From: CAZDOD01 sp964506935
GTDB lineage: Bacteria > Desulfobacterota > Zymogenia > Zymogenales > Zymogenaceae
DNA length: 13,990 nucleotides
Direction of reading: 5' to 3'
NCBI GenBank assembly: GCA_964506935.1
Contig: CAZDOD010000068.1
Span: forward strand, 1-13,990
Part shown: in pieces, positions 1 through 6,934 of the stretch
Numbering within the stretch: the first letter of the stretch is position 1
Layout: each line of letters opens with the position of its first letter
Translations under genes and position numbers: made by a program
Notes under the pieces: model-generated
Seen by the model: only the letters and a program-made list of their open reading frames with translations
Databases searched by the model: none
What the model was told of the DNA's origin: nothing

Positions 1-55
1 GAGCATCGCCTTGCCAAGGCGAGGGTCGCGAGTTCAAATCTCGTTTCCCGCTCCA
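1..55 (+). tRNA. glyW: tRNA-Gly(GCC), 5' end cut by window edge
   Basis: Only the part from the end of the D arm onward is inside the window. The anticodon arm is TCGCC / TTGCCAA / GGCGA, giving anticodon GCC (Gly). The T arm GCGAG-TTCAAAT-CTCGT follows, then the 3' acceptor strand TTCCCGC, discriminator T and an encoded CCA at 53-55. It is the first of three tandem tRNAs in the order Gly-Cys-Leu, as in the E. coli glyW-cysT-leuZ cluster; the symbol is given by that analogy. Confidence 0.93.
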
Positions 56-63
56 TTTTTTTT

Positions 64-135
64 GGCGGCATAGCCAAGTGGTTAAGGCGGAGGTCTGCAA
101 AACCTCTATCCCCGGTTCAAATCCGGGTGCCGCCT
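64..135 (+). tRNA. cysT: tRNA-Cys(GCA)
   Basis: A full cloverleaf of 72 nt can be folded: acceptor GGCGGCA pairs with TGCCGCC, the D stem is GCC/GGC, the anticodon arm is GAGGT-CTGCAAA-ACCTC with anticodon GCA (Cys), and the T arm is CCCGG-TTCAAAT-CCGGG. The discriminator is T135, as expected for tRNA-Cys. Only CA follows the discriminator, so the terminal CCA is not fully encoded, unlike its two neighbours; it would have to be added by the CCA-adding enzyme. It lies 8 nt after tRNA-Gly. Confidence 0.96.
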
Positions 136-146
136 CAGGTTTTTTT

Positions 147-234
147 GCCTGGGTGGCGGAATTGGTAGACGCAAGGGACTTAAAATCCCTCGTTGTTTTG
201 CAACGTGCCGGTTCGATCCCGGCCCCAGGCACCA
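147..234 (+). tRNA. leuZ: tRNA-Leu(UAA)
   Basis: This is an 88-nt type II tRNA with a long variable arm. Acceptor GCCTGGG pairs with CCCAGGC, the anticodon arm is AGGGA-CTTAAAA-TCCCT with anticodon TAA (Leu, UUA codons), the T arm contains GGTTCGATCCC, and the discriminator A is followed by an encoded CCA at 232-234. It lies 11 nt after tRNA-Cys, so the three tRNAs are probably one transcript. The equivalent E. coli gene, leuZ, is a known integration target for genomic islands, which matters for the odd sequence just downstream. Confidence 0.97.
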
Positions 235-251
235 AAAAAACCAATATGATC

Positions 252-286
252 AAAGATTTTAACGAGGTGTAAAATCTTTACTTTTT
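252..286 (+). terminator. Probable terminator of the tRNA operon
   Basis: A perfect 9-bp inverted repeat (AAAGATTTT at 252-260, AAAATCTTT at 271-279) encloses a 10-nt loop and is followed by a CTTTTT run at 281-286. The stem is AT-rich, which makes it weak for an intrinsic terminator, but its position 17 nt after tRNA-Leu fits the end of the tRNA transcript. Confidence 0.5.
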
Positions 287-303
287 GGATCTTAACTAAA
301 AAA

Positions 304-329
304 GCCACTTGATGCCACATTCATGCCAC
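304..329 (+). repeat. Three close direct copies of GCCAC
   Basis: GCCAC occurs at 304-308, 314-318 and 325-329, with starts 10 and 11 nt apart (helical spacing). The longer shared core is ATGCCACNTT. The element lies 70 nt downstream of tRNA-Leu. It could be a protein-binding site such as integrase arm sites, or the eroded 3' end of an integrase gene. No intact integrase is present in the window. Confidence 0.4.
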
Positions 330-389
330 TTTTTTTCGAACTTTTTCCTCATAACTCTCAAGAAAAAGTGAAAGCATATCACACATTCA

Positions 390-419
390 TTGCATATGCA
401 TCATCGATTGTATTATAAT
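390..419 (+). promoter_or_regulatory. Possible sigma-70 promoter for the P-type ATPase
   Basis: A perfect TATAAT at 414-419 is preceded, after 18 nt, by TTGCAT at 390-395, which matches only the TTG of a -35 box. Transcription from here would give a leader of about 135 nt before the ATG at 562. The -10 is good and the -35 poor, so regulation by an activator is possible but not shown. Confidence 0.35.
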
Positions 420-433
420 GTAGAAACATCTCT

Positions 434-449
434 CCAGTCTTGTGACTGG
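434..449 (+). promoter_or_regulatory. Short hairpin in the leader of the P-type ATPase gene
   Basis: CCAGTC (434-439) and GACTGG (444-449) form a perfect 6-bp stem with a TTGT loop, just downstream of the TATAAT at 414-419. No T-run follows, so it is not a terminator. At the very 5' end of a leader it could stabilise the mRNA or take part in leader control. I do not recognise a known Mg2+ riboswitch in the remaining leader. Confidence 0.35.
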
Positions 450-561
450 TAATATTCATTATTATCGGTCGATTCTTCCGTTTTTATCCTGAAGAGAGAT
501 GGTGAACTCATGAAGGGGGCAAGTCACCTATCGTAGGAAATAATGCGATGAAGGATGACAG

Positions 562-3093
562 ATGATCAATAGCTTTCCCAGGCCATTCTGGAGCATTCCA
601 ACAGATCAACTCTTTTCCCTCCTCGATGCGTCACCGACGGGGATATCTTCCGAGGAAGCCGGAAAACGAATCAGGGAATATGGCCCGAACAGTCTGAAGC
701 CGAAAAAAGAATTCGGGGCAGTGACACTCTTTCTTTCTCAATTCAAAAGCCCAATCATCATCATCTTGATCGCCGCGGCAATCCTATCATTTTTTCTCCA
801 CGATCCCACCGATGCCATAATCATCCTTTCCATTGTCCTGGTCACGGGTATCCTCGGATTTTGGCAGGAAAAAGGGGCCGCCGCCACCATTAAAAAGCTC
901 CTGGTCGCCGTCACCGTCAAGACACTGGCCCTAAGAGACGGGACGATACACAAGATACCCTTCGAGGAAGTGGTGCCGGGGGATATCATAGAACTATCAG
1001 CGGGGGCTGGTATCCCAGCAGATTGCATCATCCTCGAATCGAAAGACTTCTTCGTCAATGAGGCCGCACTAACGGGGGAAAGTTATCCGGTGGAAAAGTC
1101 CCCGGGTGTCCTCGATCCCGAAACACCTCTTTCCAAACGATTCAATTGCCTCTTTATGGGGGGATTTATAGTGTCCGGTACGGCACGGGCGCTCGTTGTT
1201 TCCGTTGGTCAACGGACAGAGATCGGGAAGGTCTCTCAGAGATTGACGGTGCGGCCACCCGAAACCGAGTTCGAGCGGGGAGTTAGGCGTTTCGGGTACC
1301 TCCTCATGGAAATTACTCTCCTGTTGGTTATCGGGATATTTGCCGTCAATACGCTTCTCCAGAAACCGGTGCTCGAATCCTTTCTCTTTTCCCTGGCGAT
1401 CGCCGTCGGCCTGACCCCGCAGCTGCTGCCTGCCATCATCATGGTCAACCTCTCCTATGGGGCGAAGCACATGGCCAAAAATAAGGTCATCGTCAAGAGG
1501 CTTTCCTCCATCGAAGATTTTGGGAGCATGAATATCCTTTGCTCCGATAAAACGGGCACCCTGACGGAAGGAGTGGTAAAGATACGCTCGGTTGAGGATA
1601 TTGAAGGCGAAAAATCCGATAACATTCTTTTCCTCGGATATCTCAACGCCTTTTTGGAGACCGGTTTTTTCAACCCCATCGACGAGGCGATTCGAACATT
1701 TCGTACGTTCGATATCGCCGGGATTCAAAAGCTCGATGAGATCCCCTATGACTTTCTCCGCAAGAGATTGAGTATCATGGTCTTGAAAGATGGCAAAAGG
1801 CTTATGATCACAAAGGGGGCGGTGCTCAATGTCGTCGAAGTTTGTTCGCTTGCTCGAAAAGCCGACGGATCGATCGTCCCGATCGATATCGTCCGAGATC
1901 AGATTGAAAGCCGTTACCAAAAGCTGAGCAAAGATGGGTTTCGTACCCTAGTTATCGCCACAAAAGAGATAGCGTCACCAGAACAGATAGTCAAAAGCGA
2001 TGAGTCGGAGATGGTGTTTGAGGGATTCATCGTCCTGTTTGATCCTCCGAAAAAAGAGATATTGGGGGTTATCCGCGATCTGAAGGAAATGGGGGTATCG
2101 CTGAAGATCATCACGGGCGACAACGCCCTGGTTGCGGCACAGGTTGCCCGGGAAGTGGGTTTGCCTGGAGTCAATATTATCACGGGTGGCGAGCTTACGC
2201 AAACGAGCGATGAGGCTCTCCTCGGCCAGCTGGAAAATATTGAGGTATTTGCGGAGATAGAGCCCAACCAAAAGGAACGGATCATTCACGTGCTGAAGAA
2301 GATGGGCAACGTTGTGGGATACATAGGGGATGGTATCAACGACGTTTCCGCACTCCACGTGGCTGACGTGGGGATTTCGGTAGACAGTGCGGTGGACGTT
2401 GCAAAGGAAAGCGCGGATATCGTGATGCTTGAAAAAGACCTCGGTGTCCTGCTGGACGGTATACGGAAAGGGAGGAAGACCTTTGCCAACACGCTCAAAT
2501 ATGTTTTCATGGCCACCAGCGCGAATTTCGGCAACATGTTCAGCATGGCGGGCGCCTCGCTGTTTCTTTCGTTTCTCCCCCTCCTCCCCAAGCAGATCCT
2601 CCTTACCAACCTGTTGACCGACTTTCCGGAGATGACGATTGCATCGGACTACGTGGATGATGAAATGGTCAATCGACCCCGCCGCTGGAATATCGCCTTT
2701 ATTCGCAACTTCATGATCGTCTTCGGATCCTTGAGCTCGATCTTTGACTTCATTACCTTCGGCGTGCTCCTATTCATCATACATGCGTCTCCAGCGGAAT
2801 TCAGGACGGGGTGGTTCATGGAGTCAGTCGTTTCGGCTGCGATGATAGTCCTGGTGATTCGTACAAGAAAACCCTTCTTTTTGAGCAGGCCCGCTTCACC
2901 CCTTGCGATAACGACATTTATCATCTGCGGTGCCGCGGTGATCCTCCCCTTCTCGCCGCTTGGCCCCCTCTTTGGGTTTGTGAGGCTCCCGCTCTCATAC
3001 GTTGCGATTCTTGGGGCAATCGTATTTGCCTATATTCTTGGGGCGGAAATTACCAAGAGGATTTTTTTCGCGAGGGTAGGCAAAAGAGGATGA
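562..3093 (+). CDS. mgtA: P-type ATPase, MgtA/MgtB (P3B) family
   Basis: An inner-membrane ATP-driven cation transporter of 843 residues, related to Mg2+ importers MgtA/MgtB. Visible parts are the N-terminal cation-ATPase domain (residues 1-60), M1-M2 (about 59-101), actuator TGES (171-174), M4 with LTPQLLP (284-290), phosphorylation motif DKTGTLT with Asp329, nucleotide-domain KGA (418-420), TGDN (518-521), GDGINDVSA (589-597), and C-terminal membrane helices with SANFGNMFS and NLLTDFPEMT, which resemble MgtA M5-M6. It is shorter than E. coli MgtA (898 residues), mainly through a shorter N-terminus. At residue 287 it has Gln (codon CAG, 1420-1422) where E. coli MgtA has Glu (LTPEMLP), so Mg2+ as substrate is likely but not certain. 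The ATG at 562 is preceded by AAGGA at 551-555. The gene stands alone, with a leader of over 100 nt that may carry regulation. Confidence 0.9.
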   Translation: MINSFPRPFWSIPTDQLFSLLDASPTGISSEEAGKRIREYGPNSLKPKKEFGAVTLFLSQFKSPIIIILIAAAILSFFLHDPTDAIIILSIVLVTGILGFWQEKGAAATIKKLLVAVTVKTLALRDGTIHKIPFEEVVPGDIIELSAGAGIPADCIILESKDFFVNEAALTGESYPVEKSPGVLDPETPLSKRFNCLFMGGFIVSGTARALVVSVGQRTEIGKVSQRLTVRPPETEFERGVRRFGYLLMEITLLLVIGIFAVNTLLQKPVLESFLFSLAIAVGLTPQLLPAIIMVNLSYGAKHMAKNKVIVKRLSSIEDFGSMNILCSDKTGTLTEGVVKIRSVEDIEGEKSDNILFLGYLNAFLETGFFNPIDEAIRTFRTFDIAGIQKLDEIPYDFLRKRLSIMVLKDGKRLMITKGAVLNVVEVCSLARKADGSIVPIDIVRDQIESRYQKLSKDGFRTLVIATKEIASPEQIVKSDESEMVFEGFIVLFDPPKKEILGVIRDLKEMGVSLKIITGDNALVAAQVAREVGLPGVNIITGGELTQTSDEALLGQLENIEVFAEIEPNQKERIIHVLKKMGNVVGYIGDGINDVSALHVADVGISVDSAVDVAKESADIVMLEKDLGVLLDGIRKGRKTFANTLKYVFMATSANFGNMFSMAGASLFLSFLPLLPKQILLTNLLTDFPEMTIASDYVDDEMVNRPRRWNIAFIRNFMIVFGSLSSIFDFITFGVLLFIIHASPAEFRTGWFMESVVSAAMIVLVIRTRKPFFLSRPASPLAITTFIICGAAVILPFSPLGPLFGFVRLPLSYVAILGAIVFAYILGAEITKRIFFARVGKRG

Positions 3094-3174
3094 AATATCC
3101 GCGGGGGAATCTTTATCGTGAGCAAATCTGACGTTGCCCAAAAAAGCGAGCCAATGCTAAATAGTCAGTATTGT

Positions 3175-3195
3175 AAGTCAACAAAGACTTTTTAT
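3175..3195 (+). terminator. Weak terminator-like hairpin after the P-type ATPase gene
   Basis: AAGTC (3175-3179) pairs with GACTT (3186-3190) across a 6-nt loop, and the 3' arm runs into TTTTT followed by ATAAT. The stem is only 5 bp, so this is a weak candidate, but it is the best hairpin plus T-run I see in the 281 nt between the two convergent transcription units. Confidence 0.35.
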
Positions 3196-3293
3196 AATAT
3201 ATTTAGGATATTCTGATATCTGAATTTTAGCTAAATGTTTGATATTACTGAAAAAACCTAATAAATTCTCAGATCTACCATAACTAACACAAA

Positions 3294-3341
3294 GGATTCC
3301 TAATCCGCTGGCCGCAGGGTTGAGTCCTGACAGACGCACCA
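3294..3341 (+). pseudogene. 3' half of a tRNA-Arg(CCU)-like gene; probable attachment-site scar
   Basis: The segment reads as a tRNA from the anticodon arm to the end: GGA-TTCCTAA-TCC (7-nt loop with anticodon CCT, Arg), a variable stretch, a T-arm-like GCAGG-GTTGAGT-CCTGA, an acceptor-like CAGACGC, then ACCA at 3338-3341. The T loop departs from the canonical TTCGAGT and the outermost T-stem pair is lost (G/A). No D arm or 5' acceptor strand (expected GCGTCTG) is found upstream, so it cannot be a working tRNA. Tyrosine integrases often target the anticodon-loop-to-3'-end part of tRNA genes, so a fragment with just these limits looks like a leftover att site. The anticodon identity is inferred from the loop alone. 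Confidence 0.5.
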
Positions 3342-3374
3342 ATGGTTTCAAGGGATTACAGGATTTCGGACCCC

Positions 3375-3947
3375 TTATTTATTTACCCATGAACCGTCAT
3401 CTTTCTGAATCCACCACCCAGGACTTGCCTGTTCCCGCCAGCTGACAGCAAATTGTCTCTCAATTTCCGGTACCGCTTCGGAACTGAAATTATTTGCGAC
3501 CGCTATCTCATTATATAGTTTTCTTCTGTCGAAATTCTCAGCATCTATAAGGCCTTTCAAGTCACTCGTTGCCTTTATATCAAGGCCGGCCATATTCCGT
3601 ATCTCAATATAACCTCGATTGGTGATGCCGATGTTCTTGCCGTCGTAAAAGGGTTTAAGCCTTATAAATCTCTGTTCAATGGATGTGCGAATCGACCTTA
3701 TAGCCGGTGACGAGATATTTATATCAACATCCTGAGCCCAGGCAACACCACAAAAAATGTTAAAGGGGCTCTCCATAAATTTAGAAGAATCATCTTTATT
3801 CACATCTTTATTGGAGTCATAAACGTCTTCAACGATTTCGTCCGCAGCCCTTTTGACCGCCTCGGCGGGAAAATATATATTTACCGTAACACATGCGACA
3901 AAAAGAAAAAGAAAAGATAATAAGAAAAGAGCAGTTTTTTTAAGCAT
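3375..3947 (-). CDS. ydbL: DUF1318 (YdbL-like) lipoprotein
   Basis: A 190-residue envelope protein. Residues 1-18 are a signal peptide ending FVA before Cys19, a type II (lipoprotein) cleavage site with an unusual Phe at -3. After it comes VNIYFPAEA and a Lys/Asp-rich linker. The C-terminal part (about 85-190) has the YdbL/DUF1318 features: an LKGLIDAEN-like segment, a helical RRKLYNEIA region, and the ending PGWWIQKDDGSWVNK, comparable to the 'GxWxxK' end of E. coli YdbL. In E. coli, YdbL works with the AsmA-like YdbH and the lipoprotein YnbE in phospholipid transport between membranes. Here the gene starts 11 nt after the ydbH-like stop, and its Shine-Dalgarno AGGAGG overlaps that stop, so the two are translationally linked. 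E. coli YdbL is periplasmic and not a lipoprotein; the lipobox here may mean that YnbE and YdbL roles are joined in one protein (inference). Confidence 0.85.
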   Translation of the reverse strand: MLKKTALFLLSFLFLFVACVTVNIYFPAEAVKRAADEIVEDVYDSNKDVNKDDSSKFMESPFNIFCGVAWAQDVDINISSPAIRSIRTSIEQRFIRLKPFYDGKNIGITNRGYIEIRNMAGLDIKATSDLKGLIDAENFDRRKLYNEIAVANNFSSEAVPEIERQFAVSWREQASPGWWIQKDDGSWVNK

Positions 3948-3958
3948 AATCGGTCCTC

Positions 3959-6646
3959 CTATTTGGTTTCAATTTTTATATCTTCCTTGTTCTTTACCTT
4001 TATCCTGTTTACCCTCTCCATCATATCCTTGAAACGGATTTGGTTATGGGGATTCTGGTTGATAATGTTAATCCCTGTAAGTCCTCTCCTTTTGATGAAA
4101 TATTCAGTTCCATCGCTTTGAATTTTCCCATTCAATTTAAAGAAGTCGTTTTTCAGCTCCATGTGTATCCCTATTTCTGAATAATTATATTCACTGATGA
4201 ACCTGTTGAGGCCTTTTTGTAATATCATAGAAAATATATTTGACCCTGATCCTAATATCGTCATGTTGTCGATGAAGTCTACGCTCACTTTCTTTTTAAC
4301 TCTTGACTTATCTACTGTGTAAATATCAAATACGAAGCTTTGCGGATCTCCATAAGCAAAGACTAAGTCGGAAATTGACCCATCAACAACTCCGGTAATC
4401 TTTCCAACATTGACGACTTCCGTTAAAGTGTCGAGGTCAATATCATTAAAACGGACATCCAATCCTATCTTTCGTCCGGTGTTTAAGAGATCATAACCCC
4501 AGATGTTTTCAAAATTAATTACACCACCAAACATTTTAGCAGTAATATCACCTGAAGTAAATAATTTTTTCTCTTTTATCCCCACCTCGCTCAAGTCTCC
4601 CGAAAGCTCCCCATGAAATCTTAAAAGCTCTGAATCGGTGAATATTTTTCCAATATTTAGCTTTCTTATACTGAGAGAAAAGCCCATTTCCATCTGCTCA
4701 GATGTGATATTAGTTATAATGAAATCTTTCACCATGACCTCTCCATCGAGTAACTCAAACTTCAAATCCTCAGAGAAGGTCAAGGAGTTGCCCGTCAGGG
4801 CCGGTAAAAATTTCATCTCTCCTACTTCAATCCCCCTAATCAATGTGTTTTTAATTCTGACCGTTCCGAAATCTATGTGGGTTAAATCTTTCACTTTTTT
4901 TCTGTGTATAGTTTCTGAAAAATCGATAGAAAAAGGCATATCCACCAAAAGACCTTCGATTTTGGTCTTTTCTCCGGGAATATCTAAATAGGGTACATCC
5001 AAATTGAGAGAGCCTGAGATTTCAGGAGAAAGGAAGTTGCCCTGAAGCCTTCCCTTGGCTTGTAACGACCCCTCGATTTTCGCATCATAGAGAGATGGAA
5101 TTCGCTCTTTAAAGAAATTTTTGAAAATGAGATCAAATAAAGGTCCTATGTCTTTGCTTTTGACCGAATATTTCAAGTTTCCCCAGGGTATAGATGACTG
5201 AAAGCGAATATCCCCGGAGACTTCCATACTCAAGACTTTTGGAATTGAAAGGTCAAGGGTAAGGTCACGAAGGTCACTTTCATCGGAAATTGTTCCTTCG
5301 AATTGTCCCGATACCCTGTTATCATCAAAATTTAGATAAAAATCTCCCAGAAGGAGCTGAAAATCCTTTAGAAAAAATAATCCATTAAAAACAAATCCTT
5401 CTTCAGGGGTTTTTACCCAGGAATATTCCACCGTGCCGTCAAGTCCTTCTCCCATATATTCCCAGCCTGGAGAAGAGAAGCTGAGATCATGAAGGGATGC
5501 TTTAATCTCCCCCACAATCTTTACCGCTTCAATCTCTTTGGTTTTCGTGGTGCTTACAGAAAACTCCACGTTAGATTTCCCATTTAGCTCCCAGTTCTCG
5601 AAGGTTCTTGGGATAAGTGACCCTAACTTCTTGAGATTTTTGCTCGATACTTTAAGGTCATCGGTAGTGGCTTTTATCTCCAAAAAGCCGTTTTTTATCA
5701 GCAGCTCATCTAACGTTACCATCCCGAGTTCTGGTATCTCCAGAAAAACATCATTAAATATGAGCGGCCCCCCGGATAGAAAGACCATTTTTCCTTTGGA
5801 TGTAATCCCTTTAACATCAACGCCGACCTTTTTATCGATTATCTGAAATCCTTTGAGCCTAAACTTCGAAATTTTAATTCCATCAACGCCAAAAGACCCA
5901 ACTGCAGCAACCTCTTCGGCCGAGAGATTGAGATCACCCAGCTCGTAGGATGTCACGGAAGATATAACGTATCCCTTTGCCGTCAGGTCAGGATGCTTCC
6001 CCTTTATACTGAAAACACCGCTTATGTGCCCGTTAAGAAAAACTCCTTTAACACCCTCTCTATCATATGTGCGGGTTTCCCCTTCGACCGACAAAAGGCC
6101 AACACCGAAAACTCTCTTGTATATCAGATCAAGATCTGAAAATCTGTAATCCTTGTCTTTAATTGCAATATCGAGTTTCGCATTTCTAATTACAATATCC
6201 ATCCCGATAATTCGGTTTATCAAATCCCCTTTTTTCCCCTTACTCTCATCCTCGCCTGAAAGCTTTATTGATAATGTCGGATTATCAATAATAATTTTTT
6301 TGACTGGAAAAAATGGGTTTAACCCAACCTTAAATTCGATTGTGGCCGGGCCGGATGATAAATCGAAAGATTCTAAAGAAATATGTGCCCCCTCGATAAA
6401 ATAGCGGTTAGGAGCAAGGGCTTTTAGCCCTAATATATCGATTTCAGATTTTGAGGTTTTTTGTAGAAACATCTCGACGGCTGAAGATAAAAGCTCTTCT
6501 TTAAAAGAAAAAAAGAAAATGTTGATAGTTATGAGGAAGGTAAAAAAAACAGTGAGTAGTGAGATAACGATTAGCCTATTTTTGGAAGTCTTGAAATACC
6601 CACATTTTTTTCCCGGGGTAATTCTCTCTCTTTTTTTTAGAGCCAT
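3959..6646 (-). CDS. ydbH: YdbH-family AsmA-like intermembrane bridge protein
   Basis: An 895-residue protein, close to E. coli YdbH (879). It has one N-terminal membrane anchor (about residues 24-48) after a basic Lys/Arg-rich start, then a long, repetitive beta-rich region with alternating hydrophobic residues, as expected for a beta-taco groove spanning the periplasm. The C-terminal part matches the DctA-YdbH domain in style, with the conserved-looking RRGLTGINIINQNP and a final IRFKDMMERV stretch. Despite the domain name, E. coli YdbH is an AsmA-like protein redundant with YhdP and TamB in phospholipid transport to the outer membrane. The start ATG at 6646 has only a weak ACAGG in front of it, but no better start precedes the membrane segment. 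The DNA is visibly richer in A+T than the P-type ATPase gene and the sugar operon on either side. It is followed directly by the DUF1318 lipoprotein gene. Confidence 0.85.
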   Translation of the reverse strand: MALKKRERITPGKKCGYFKTSKNRLIVISLLTVFFTFLITINIFFFSFKEELLSSAVEMFLQKTSKSEIDILGLKALAPNRYFIEGAHISLESFDLSSGPATIEFKVGLNPFFPVKKIIIDNPTLSIKLSGEDESKGKKGDLINRIIGMDIVIRNAKLDIAIKDKDYRFSDLDLIYKRVFGVGLLSVEGETRTYDREGVKGVFLNGHISGVFSIKGKHPDLTAKGYVISSVTSYELGDLNLSAEEVAAVGSFGVDGIKISKFRLKGFQIIDKKVGVDVKGITSKGKMVFLSGGPLIFNDVFLEIPELGMVTLDELLIKNGFLEIKATTDDLKVSSKNLKKLGSLIPRTFENWELNGKSNVEFSVSTTKTKEIEAVKIVGEIKASLHDLSFSSPGWEYMGEGLDGTVEYSWVKTPEEGFVFNGLFFLKDFQLLLGDFYLNFDDNRVSGQFEGTISDESDLRDLTLDLSIPKVLSMEVSGDIRFQSSIPWGNLKYSVKSKDIGPLFDLIFKNFFKERIPSLYDAKIEGSLQAKGRLQGNFLSPEISGSLNLDVPYLDIPGEKTKIEGLLVDMPFSIDFSETIHRKKVKDLTHIDFGTVRIKNTLIRGIEVGEMKFLPALTGNSLTFSEDLKFELLDGEVMVKDFIITNITSEQMEMGFSLSIRKLNIGKIFTDSELLRFHGELSGDLSEVGIKEKKLFTSGDITAKMFGGVINFENIWGYDLLNTGRKIGLDVRFNDIDLDTLTEVVNVGKITGVVDGSISDLVFAYGDPQSFVFDIYTVDKSRVKKKVSVDFIDNMTILGSGSNIFSMILQKGLNRFISEYNYSEIGIHMELKNDFFKLNGKIQSDGTEYFIKRRGLTGINIINQNPHNQIRFKDMMERVNRIKVKNKEDIKIETK

Positions 6647-6934
6647 CCTGTTTTTTAGAATTTAATTTTGTATTTATAGGATCTGTTGTACAATTTTTTG
6701 ATTCCTTCTTTGAAAGAAATGGTCACTTTTTGAGTTTATTTTTCGATGTCGGTGATTATTTTCGGCCAAAAGTAAAGGGAAGAACTGAAAACAAGTATCG
6801 AAATCCCCTTTTTTAAATTATAACATCTTTTACGAGGCTTTACAAAAGTTAGTTGAAAGTTGAAAAAAGGTGCAGATTCTAAATAGACTCTTCTCTTTGC
6901 TCATAATAAAAGCCCTCCAGATATAGGGATGCGT
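6647..6934. other. AT-rich intergenic region between the sugar operon and the ydbH-like gene
   Basis: 288 nt without a gene on either strand. The part near 6647-6750 should hold the promoter of the ydbH-like gene on the minus strand. A TATAAA-like -10 is visible there (plus-strand TTTATA around 6673-6678), but no convincing -35 at the right distance. The right end contains a weak terminator candidate for the sugar operon. Confidence 0.5.
6904..6928 (-). terminator. Weak terminator candidate for the sugar operon
   Basis: On the minus strand CCCT and AGGG (plus-strand 6925-6928 and 6913-6916) can pair over an 8-nt loop, followed by CTTTTATT. The stem is only 4 bp, so this is marginal; its support is its place just after the last gene of the operon. 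Confidence 0.25.

Noticed and set aside
78..272. Open frame of 64 codons across the tRNA genes
   Set aside because: It lies wholly over tRNA-Cys, tRNA-Leu and the terminator-like hairpin, so it is a chance frame.
510..536. 8-codon leader peptide candidate before the cation ATPase
   Set aside because: It has no proline-rich or other regulatory codon run as in E. coli mgtL, and the Shine-Dalgarno is weak; too little to call a gene.
1069..1920. 283-codon open frame on the minus strand inside the P-type ATPase gene
   Set aside because: It is fully covered by a gene with all expected P-type ATPase motifs on the plus strand, and its product shows no domain-like pattern.
3341..3375. AAGGG/CCCTT inverted repeat after the DUF1318 gene as a terminator
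   Set aside because: The loop is about 17 nt and no T-run follows on the minus strand.
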